DNA of 11,474 bases from Bacteroidota bacterium. GTDB taxonomy: Bacteria; Bacteroidota; Rhodothermia; Rhodothermales; UBA10348. Positions 7,346 through 11,474 of the stretch are shown here, one piece after another. Position numbers and translations under genes: made by a program. The DNA is taken from assembly GCA_022571135.1 (NCBI GenBank), contig JACZYK010000054.1, positions 1 to 11,474 on the forward strand, given 5' to 3'. How positions within the stretch are numbered: the stretch's first letter is position 1; the number at the start of each line of letters is the position of its first letter. The notes beneath the pieces were generated by a model, which ran no database searches, was not told the origin of the DNA, and saw only the letters and a program-made list of their open reading frames with translations.

Positions 7346-7549
7346 TTCCAACAACATTTCTACAAATTCAGAAGTGTGACTGTCTACACTTTTTCTTCCG
7401 TGATATGCGGTAAGCGGGAGAAAAAGGAATTTTACTGTTTTGGATGCTTCACTTCTTTTTCAATTGTGGATAAAAAAAGAAGGTTTCAACAGAGCGGGAG
7501 TTGTTGGAAAAGTGTAAACGAACGGTCTAAAAAGTCCATCTTTTCAACA
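7346..7549. repeat. Four-copy short repeat TTYCAACA
   Basis: The 8-mer TTYCAACA occurs at 7346-7353, 7484-7491 and 7542-7549 on the plus strand and at 7502-7509 on the minus strand. The first and the minus copy extend to a perfect 10-bp inverted repeat (TTCCAACAAC at 7346-7355 and GTTGTTGGAA at 7500-7509). By simple base odds about 0.03 copies would be expected in this stretch, so the cluster is not likely random. The copies could be degenerate DnaA boxes or sites for another DNA-binding protein. Confidence 0.6.
7465..7473 (-). promoter_or_regulatory. Perfect DnaA box
   Basis: The minus strand reads TTATCCACA, identical to the high-affinity R1-type DnaA box. It is followed on the plus strand by a run of seven A. 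I noticed no other exact copy in the window; about 0.1 would be expected by chance in 11.5 kb. Confidence 0.6.
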
Positions 7550-7601
7550 TGCATACACAGACGTTCTCAGGATTACACCGAGTAGACAAGTTTTGAACGA
7601 A

Positions 7602-7611
7602 CTGTTAACAG
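7602..7611. repeat. 10-bp perfect palindrome
   Basis: CTGTTAACAG is fully palindromic and lies 27 nt beyond the pgi stop. It has no loop or T-run, so it is not a terminator; it could be a protein-binding site within the AT-rich element. Confidence 0.35.
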
Positions 7612-7637
7612 GGATAAAAGCGAACTGAGCAAAACAA

Positions 7638-8927
7638 TCATAAAGATCTCAGAGACGTCAGCATTTCACTTTTGTATGCTTCCACGCCTGGCTGGTCGAA
7701 AGGATTGACGCCAAGCAGGTAGCCACCAATGGCCGCAGCGTGCTGAAAGAAGTAAATGCAGCGACCAAGATTTTCTGCGGACAGCGAATCGAGTCTGATC
7801 GTCATAATCGGGACACCGCCCACTCCGTGAGCCCTGTAGGTCCCTTCATATGCGCTCCTGTTTATCGAGTCGATCGTTTTTCCCAACAGGTAATTCAGAT
7901 CATCCAGGTCTCCGGCATCCGGGGGAATCGTAATGCCGGCATCATCGTCGATCAAGACGAATGTCTCGAAAAGGTCCCTGCGCCCATCCTGCATGTACTG
8001 GCCCAGCGAGTGCAAATCCGTTGTGTAGTGTGCGACGGTCGGAAAAACACCGGTTTTGTTTTTTCCTTCGCTCTCTGCGAAGAGTTGTTGCCACCAGGCG
8101 CCCAGGGAGCTGAGGCGAGGCTCGAAAAGAGCCAGTACTTCAACGGAATATCCTTGCGTCAGCAGGGAATGTCTAATACCCGCATAAGAGAGTGCAAGAT
8201 TCCCGTCCGGTGACAGGAGGTCGTTCTGCATGGCAACTGCGCCATAGAAAAGAGAGCGGATATCGATCCCGGCAGCGGCAATTGGAAGGAGACCCACCGG
8301 TGTAAGCACCGAGTAGCGGCCGCCAATGTCCGAGGGGATGGCGTACGTTCGATAACCCTTCGCTTTGGAGAATTCGTAGAGCGCGCCACGATGTGCGTCG
8401 GTTGTCACAATAATGCGTACCGAAGCGTTTTCGTACCTGCTTTCCATCCACTGGCGGAGGAACCTGAACGCGATGGATGGCTCGAGTGTGGAGCCACTTT
8501 TCGAGATCACATTGACATACACGGATTTGCCATCCAGATACGAAAACAGGTCTTTGAGATATGCGCCGCTCAGATGATGTCCGGCGAAGATTATTTCAGG
8601 TTGCCGAGGCGTTGTATCTTCGACCGGAGCGGAAGAGAAGTATGGGCTAGTGGCCTCAATCACCGCCCTGGCGCCCAGATAGGATCCACCGATTCCTATG
8701 CAGACCAGTACGTCGGCCTGCCTGCGAATTTCCGCGGCAGTCTGTTCGATATTCTCGAGCAGGGCATCGTTTGGAACGGACAATACGCGGCGCCAGCCGA
8801 GCCATTCACTTCCCTCCCCCGATCCCTCGAGAAGGGTGTTGTGTGCGGCAAGAACGCGTGGAATCAAGCGCTCCCAGGCCTCCTCGTCCAGGAACGGTTC
8901 GACGCCGCTGTGATCGAGCTGAATCAT
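7638..8927 (-). CDS. pgi: Glucose-6-phosphate isomerase
   Basis: This cytosolic enzyme interconverts glucose 6-phosphate and fructose 6-phosphate in glycolysis and gluconeogenesis. The 429-residue product is of the short bacterial type (about 430-450) seen in Bacillus and Thermotoga rather than the 550-residue enterobacterial form. Two SIS subdomains are visible: CIGIGGSYLGARA (76-88) with SKSGSTLEPS (142-151), and the family signature DIGGRYSVLTPVGLLP (200-215). Catalytic residues expected for the family are present: E285 in FAESEGKNKTG, H306 in LHSLGQYMQDG and K419 in the C-terminal signature GVNPFDQPGVEAYK. ATG 8927 fits the family N-terminus; there is no Shine-Dalgarno. It is divergent from moeA across 74 nt, and no terminator was found downstream before the AT-rich element. 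Confidence 0.97.
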   Translation of the reverse strand: MIQLDHSGVEPFLDEEAWERLIPRVLAAHNTLLEGSGEGSEWLGWRRVLSVPNDALLENIEQTAAEIRRQADVLVCIGIGGSYLGARAVIEATSPYFSSAPVEDTTPRQPEIIFAGHHLSGAYLKDLFSYLDGKSVYVNVISKSGSTLEPSIAFRFLRQWMESRYENASVRIIVTTDAHRGALYEFSKAKGYRTYAIPSDIGGRYSVLTPVGLLPIAAAGIDIRSLFYGAVAMQNDLLSPDGNLALSYAGIRHSLLTQGYSVEVLALFEPRLSSLGAWWQQLFAESEGKNKTGVFPTVAHYTTDLHSLGQYMQDGRRDLFETFVLIDDDAGITIPPDAGDLDDLNYLLGKTIDSINRSAYEGTYRAHGVGGVPIMTIRLDSLSAENLGRCIYFFQHAAAIGGYLLGVNPFDQPGVEAYKSEMLTSLRSL

Positions 8928-8944
8928 TGTCGGCAGGGTGGAAA

Positions 8945-8975
8945 TTGCGGACCTTCACGTATCTTCGTGTCTTTG
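8945..8975 (+). promoter_or_regulatory. Putative Bacteroidota-type promoter for moeA
   Basis: TTG (8945-8947) is followed after 20 nt by TGTCTTTG (8968-8975), matching TTG-N19-21-TAnnTTTG with one mismatch at the conserved A. The -7 element ends 26 nt before the moeA ATG, an expected spacing. The whole pgi/moeA divergent gap is only 74 nt, so both promoters must lie here; no comparable pair was found for pgi. Confidence 0.3.
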
Positions 8976-9001
8976 CGAAAGTACACATTCGGCACTCACG
9001 T

Positions 9002-10216
9002 ATGCTAACGTTCATTCCGTTCGAAGAGGCGAGGCGAATCGTTATCGACTCTGTTTCAACCATGGAGTCCGAGAGCGTCAGCCTTGATTATTCACTTCGT
9101 CGAACGCTGTCTGAAGGCATCGTGTCACACGATACGATTCCACCGTTCGACAACTCGGCCATGGATGGGTTTGCGGTCGTCAGATCGGACGTGCTGGCGC
9201 CGCCGGTTGAACTTCGCGTGGTCGCCGATATTCCGGCCGGCACGCCGTGGGCCGGGAGATTGGAGAAAGGATCTTGCGCGCGCATCATGACAGGAGCCCC
9301 GGTCCCGGAAGGAGCCGATGCCATCGTTCCAGTTGAACAGACGCGGAGATTGAGTACAGACGCAGTCCTGATCAAGACTAAGCCGGCGAAAAGTGCACAC
9401 ATCCGGCGTTCTGGAGAGGACATACAGGAAGGCGATGTTGTTTTCGAGTCCGGGATGGTGATAACACCGGGCGTTGTCGGACTCCTTGCAACGCTCGGAA
9501 TTGCGGCTGCTCCCGTTCGGAAACGTCCCAGCATCGCAATCATTTCTACGGGCGACGAAGTCGTACCGGCCGAGGTGGTCCCCGGCCCCGGTCAGATAAG
9601 AAACTCAAATGGACCGGCACTCGCAGCCCAGGCGATATCGGCCGGAGGGGAAGTCAGCAGAGTCCTTCATGCCGCGGATAATCAACGATCCATTCGAGAT
9701 GCGGCGGAGCAGGGGGGAGAAGCGGATGTCCTCCTGTTTGCCGGCGGCGTTTCGATGGGGGAGCACGACCATGTTCTGATGGTGCTCCGAGAAATGGGTG
9801 CCCGCTGGCTCTTCTGGAAAGTGAAGCAGCGCCCGGGGAAGCCGCTGGCATTCGGAATAATGAATGGAAAACCGGTTCTCGGGCTTCCTGGAAATCCGGT
9901 AAGCGCGTCAATGTGTTTTGAAATGTACGCCCGCCCCATGCTGGCAGCGATGCTCGGAAGAAGGCAGATCCTTCGAGACGTGCTTCCCGCCCGACTTACG
10001 CGGCCAATGAAAAAGGTGCGCGGGCTATACTATTTCGCTCGGGGAATAATGGACGAGCATGGAAAGGATGGAGGGCGCAGCGTGAGAGATACCGGCCCCC
10101 AGGGCTCCCATCTCTTCTCGTCCGTCGCACGGGCAAACTGCATCATTCATCTTTCAGAAGACATCGAAGACCCGGCGGTTGGAGATCGAGTATTCGTCGA
10201 GAGACTCCAGTGGTAG
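9002..10216 (+). CDS. moeA: Molybdopterin molybdenumtransferase MoeA
   Basis: MoeA inserts molybdate into adenylated molybdopterin, the last common step of molybdenum cofactor synthesis. The 404-residue product is the normal family length. It shows PPFDNSAMDGFAV (47-59), IMTGAPVPEGADAIVPVE (95-112) and SGEDIQEGDVV (137-147) of the N-terminal domains. The molybdopterin-binding domain has PSIAIISTGDEVVP (176-189), FAGGVSMGEHDHV (246-258) and QRPGKPLAFG (276-285) with LGLPGNPVSA (293-302). Domain IV follows to the end. The ATG at 9002 matches the family N-terminus (FIPFEEARRIV); the frame is open far upstream through the antisense of pgi, but that part is not MoeA-like. No other moa, mob or mod gene is in the window, so the pathway must be completed elsewhere. 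It converges on the GntR gene with a 3-nt gap. Confidence 0.96.
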   Translation: MLTFIPFEEARRIVIDSVSTMESESVSLDYSLRRTLSEGIVSHDTIPPFDNSAMDGFAVVRSDVLAPPVELRVVADIPAGTPWAGRLEKGSCARIMTGAPVPEGADAIVPVEQTRRLSTDAVLIKTKPAKSAHIRRSGEDIQEGDVVFESGMVITPGVVGLLATLGIAAAPVRKRPSIAIISTGDEVVPAEVVPGPGQIRNSNGPALAAQAISAGGEVSRVLHAADNQRSIRDAAEQGGEADVLLFAGGVSMGEHDHVLMVLREMGARWLFWKVKQRPGKPLAFGIMNGKPVLGLPGNPVSASMCFEMYARPMLAAMLGRRQILRDVLPARLTRPMKKVRGLYYFARGIMDEHGKDGGRSVRDTGPQGSHLFSSVARANCIIHLSEDIEDPAVGDRVFVERLQW

Positions 10217-10219
10217 GAC

Positions 10220-11026
10220 TTATTTCTTGAAGACGGGCTCGAATTCGCGAAGAGGAAATCCCTTCGATCCGGTATGCTTATACTCGGCGCCGCGGACAAG
10301 TTCGAGTTCGTAGGCAACGCGGTCGCATCGATAGAAACGCTGCTGAAAGTAAATGGGGTTTTCGTTCTCGCTAAACGAAGTCCGCTCTATCATCAGGAGG
10401 GCTCGGCCCCACGGAACGTCAAGGTGCTGGGCTATCTCATTCGAAGCATTCACGGCTTCAATTCGGAAGCGGCTCTTACAAATACAAATATTGTAGTCAC
10501 GTTCCAAAAGGCTGTATATGGTCTCGTTGTCCAGGTCCTTTCCGTCCAGTAACTGGGCCTGGAAAACCGTCATCCAGGTATAGTCGAACGCCAACGGCTC
10601 GCCATCTCCATACCGAAGACGATCGAGTCGAACCACACTCGTATTCTCGTCGACCGCGAGCGCCGACGCAACGCGGCTTGTTGCCTCTTCCGGCTTGAAG
10701 TGAAGCACGACGGAGCGGGCGGAGATTCCGGCAGAGGCCATGTCTTCCACGAAATCCGTTAGGCGCACCAGACCATGACTGACGCAGGTGTCCTGTACGA
10801 ACGACCCGAGTCCCTGTCGTCGGTAGATCAAACCTTCCGATTCCAGGGTCTGAAGGGCTCTTCGAACGGTAATTCTGCTGACCGAAAACCGCTCGCCCAG
10901 CCGGCTCTCCGAGGGTAGTTGATCATTCTCGGCAAAACCCCCCCGCTCGATCTGCTCTTTTAGCCATGAACTGATTTGTTCGTGTCGGGGGCGGCCGCCC
11001 ATGAGTGGAATGTTGGTCTCATCCAT
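10220..11026 (-). CDS. GntR-family transcriptional regulator, HutC/UTRA type
   Basis: This 268-residue DNA-binding regulator has an N-terminal winged helix-turn-helix (about 13-78: EQISSWLKEQI, QLPSESRLGERFSVSRITVRRAL, LESEGLIYRRQGLGSFV) and a C-terminal UTRA ligand-binding domain (about 95-260). UTRA domains sense small molecules such as sugar phosphates or histidine-pathway intermediates; the ligand here cannot be read from the sequence. The ATG at 11026 leaves 11 residues before the wHTH, which is normal. No Shine-Dalgarno precedes it. Its neighbour moeA converges and is unlikely to be its target. No transporter or catabolic operon lies in the window, so regulated genes are probably elsewhere or beyond the right edge. 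An inverted repeat 50-73 nt upstream of the start may be its own operator. Confidence 0.95.
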   Translation of the reverse strand: MDETNIPLMGGRPRHEQISSWLKEQIERGGFAENDQLPSESRLGERFSVSRITVRRALQTLESEGLIYRRQGLGSFVQDTCVSHGLVRLTDFVEDMASAGISARSVVLHFKPEEATSRVASALAVDENTSVVRLDRLRYGDGEPLAFDYTWMTVFQAQLLDGKDLDNETIYSLLERDYNICICKSRFRIEAVNASNEIAQHLDVPWGRALLMIERTSFSENENPIYFQQRFYRCDRVAYELELVRGAEYKHTGSKGFPLREFEPVFKK

Positions 11027-11043
11027 GAGGAAAGCAGGGTTTT

Positions 11044-11051
11044 ATTTTATA
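11044..11051 (-). promoter_or_regulatory. Putative -10 box of the GntR gene
   Basis: The minus strand reads TATAAAAT, close to a -10 box, 17 nt before the ATG. The matching -35 position (GCCCGG) is not consensus, and no -33 TTG is found at the Bacteroidota spacing. It would give a very short leader. Confidence 0.25.
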
Positions 11052-11075
11052 CACGGGCTCCGGACGAACCGGGCG

Positions 11076-11099
11076 CTTGTAATAACGAGACAATACAAG
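11076..11099. promoter_or_regulatory. Inverted repeat, possible GntR operator
   Basis: CTTGTA (11076-11081) and TACAAG (11094-11099) are perfect inverted arms with a 12-nt spacer, 50-73 nt upstream of the GntR gene start and just upstream of its likely promoter. GntR regulators often bind inverted repeats near their own gene. The spacer is longer than in typical HutC operators, so this is tentative. Confidence 0.3.
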
Positions 11100-11254
11100 A
11101 TCTGATCCTGAAAATATACACCTATTCGGGGATCACGGCCTCGGCGTACAGAAAAAAGCAGATTCCTGCGACGACTATAGAGCTGTTTTTGACATTAGCC
11201 GTATTCCGAGGAAGGGTTTCTCCCATCGTATCCAGGTAGAATATCCGCGCGGCT

Positions 11255-11474
11255 TCAACCAGGACGCCCGATTCCACGACGGGCGCACAAGCGGGTCCTC
11301 GCGTCCTCTGTCAGGCCTGCAGGGCTGTGCCCGGACACCACCTGAGCCTTTTTCTCTGTTTCCCACGCGAAACGCGGGGACAAGAAATTCACGAGCTCCG
11401 TGCCAAGAGAAATTCGCGATACGTGTTTGGGAGCGAAGCCGCCCGTGTCTTTAACGGATTCATTAGCCTCGTTA
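11255..11474 (-). CDS. Possible 3' end of a gene entering from the right edge
   Basis: Reading the minus strand from the edge, 73 codons are open to a TGA at 11257-11255, with about 60% purine first positions (my count). No family is recognised; a readable segment is ISLGTELVNFLSPRFAW. The plus strand is also open in the exactly antiparallel frame from 11240 to the edge (about 53% purine first positions). Such paired open frames often mean one of the two is coding. Chance cannot be excluded: a 73-codon open run in one of six frames is not rare at this GC. Confidence 0.2.
   Translation of the reverse strand, partial: NEANESVKDTGGFAPKHVSRISLGTELVNFLSPRFAWETEKKAQVVSGHSPAGLTEDARTRLCARRGIGRPG

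Larger units (their letters stand above)
7202..7637. other. AT-rich gene-free region, candidate replication origin or protein-binding locus
   Basis: No credible gene lies in these 436 bases; the longest frame, 7376-7585 on the plus strand, needs a GTG start and resembles nothing known. GC over 7201-7620 is about 36% by my count, well below the flanking genes. The stretch has a perfect DnaA box (7465-7473, minus), several boxes with one or two mismatches (7249-7257, 7541-7549, 7511-7519 minus), TAGTAGTAG at 7309-7317 inside an A/T-rich tract, four copies of TTYCAACA, and the palindrome CTGTTAACAG at 7602-7611. DnaA boxes, an AT-rich unwinding tract and TAG repeats are typical oriC parts. dnaA, dnaN or other origin-linked genes are not in the window, and the flanking genes are usp and pgi. 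Other options are a large regulatory region for usp or an RNA gene. Origin identity is an inference. Confidence 0.4.

Noticed and set aside
7376..7585. 69-codon plus-strand frame in the AT-rich intergenic region
   Set aside because: It needs a GTG start, has no Shine-Dalgarno, is rich in Lys/Ser/Phe as expected from A/T tracts, and overlaps the repeats and DnaA box. It resembles no family I know.
8771..9001. N-terminal extension of moeA through the antisense of pgi
   Set aside because: The added 77 residues are Arg/Pro-rich and unlike MoeA; the family N-terminus starts at 9002.
10976..11239. 87-codon plus-strand frame across the GntR start
   Set aside because: It is antisense to the conserved GntR N-terminus and has no supporting signal.
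11175..11366. 63-codon minus-strand frame near the right edge
   Set aside because: Arg/Gly/Trp-rich shadow-like translation with no recognisable motif; a different minus-strand frame is open right up to the window edge.
11366..11376. CGCG-AAA-CGCG hairpin near the right edge as a terminator
   Set aside because: Only four paired bases and no T-run on the exit side of either strand.
1..11474. Mobile elements, tRNA/rRNA genes and CRISPR arrays
   Set aside because: I found no transposase or integrase motifs, no spaced direct repeats, and no tRNA T-arm or rRNA-like sequence in the gene-free stretches.

Overview
The window looks like ordinary bacterial chromosome: single-copy housekeeping genes (ychF, nusB, comEC, pgi, moeA) with no transposase, integrase, phage gene, tRNA, rRNA or CRISPR array. 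Coding GC in the lines I counted is about 45-57%. Of nine complete genes whose upstream sequence is visible, only the phosphatase has a clear Shine-Dalgarno motif. Three intergenic regions carry TTG-N20/21-TAnnTTTG-like promoters (one mismatch each). Together with two small signal-peptide beta-barrel-like proteins, this fits a Bacteroidota/Rhodothermota-type organism. That placement is inferred, not shown by a marker gene.

Layout: (1) 18-2456: two predicted outer-membrane/secreted proteins flank ychF, which is read on the opposite strand. (2) 2507-3674: nusB followed 4 nt later by a PPP-family metallophosphatase, a likely minus-strand operon. (3) 3866-6310: comEC, the DNA-uptake channel, divergent from nusB. 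(4) 6293-7132: a tandem-domain universal stress protein converging on comEC with an 18-bp overlap. (5) 7202-7637: a gene-free, AT-rich stretch (about 36% GC) with a perfect DnaA box, a TAG trinucleotide run, A/T tracts and a four-copy 8-mer family; this is the most unusual part of the window and a candidate replication origin or other protein-binding locus. (6) 7638-8927 pgi (minus) divergent from 9002-10216 moeA (plus). (7) 10220-11026: a GntR/UTRA regulator converging on moeA, with an inverted repeat upstream of its start. (8) 11027-11474: mostly non-coding or an unrecognised gene end at the right edge.

The genes do not form one pathway. They cover translation-linked ATPase function, rRNA antitermination, DNA uptake, stress response, glycolysis, molybdenum cofactor synthesis and transcriptional control. 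Strand alternates often and four gene pairs converge with almost no space. No new multi-gene system is visible; the intergenic element at 7202-7637 is the best candidate for something undescribed.
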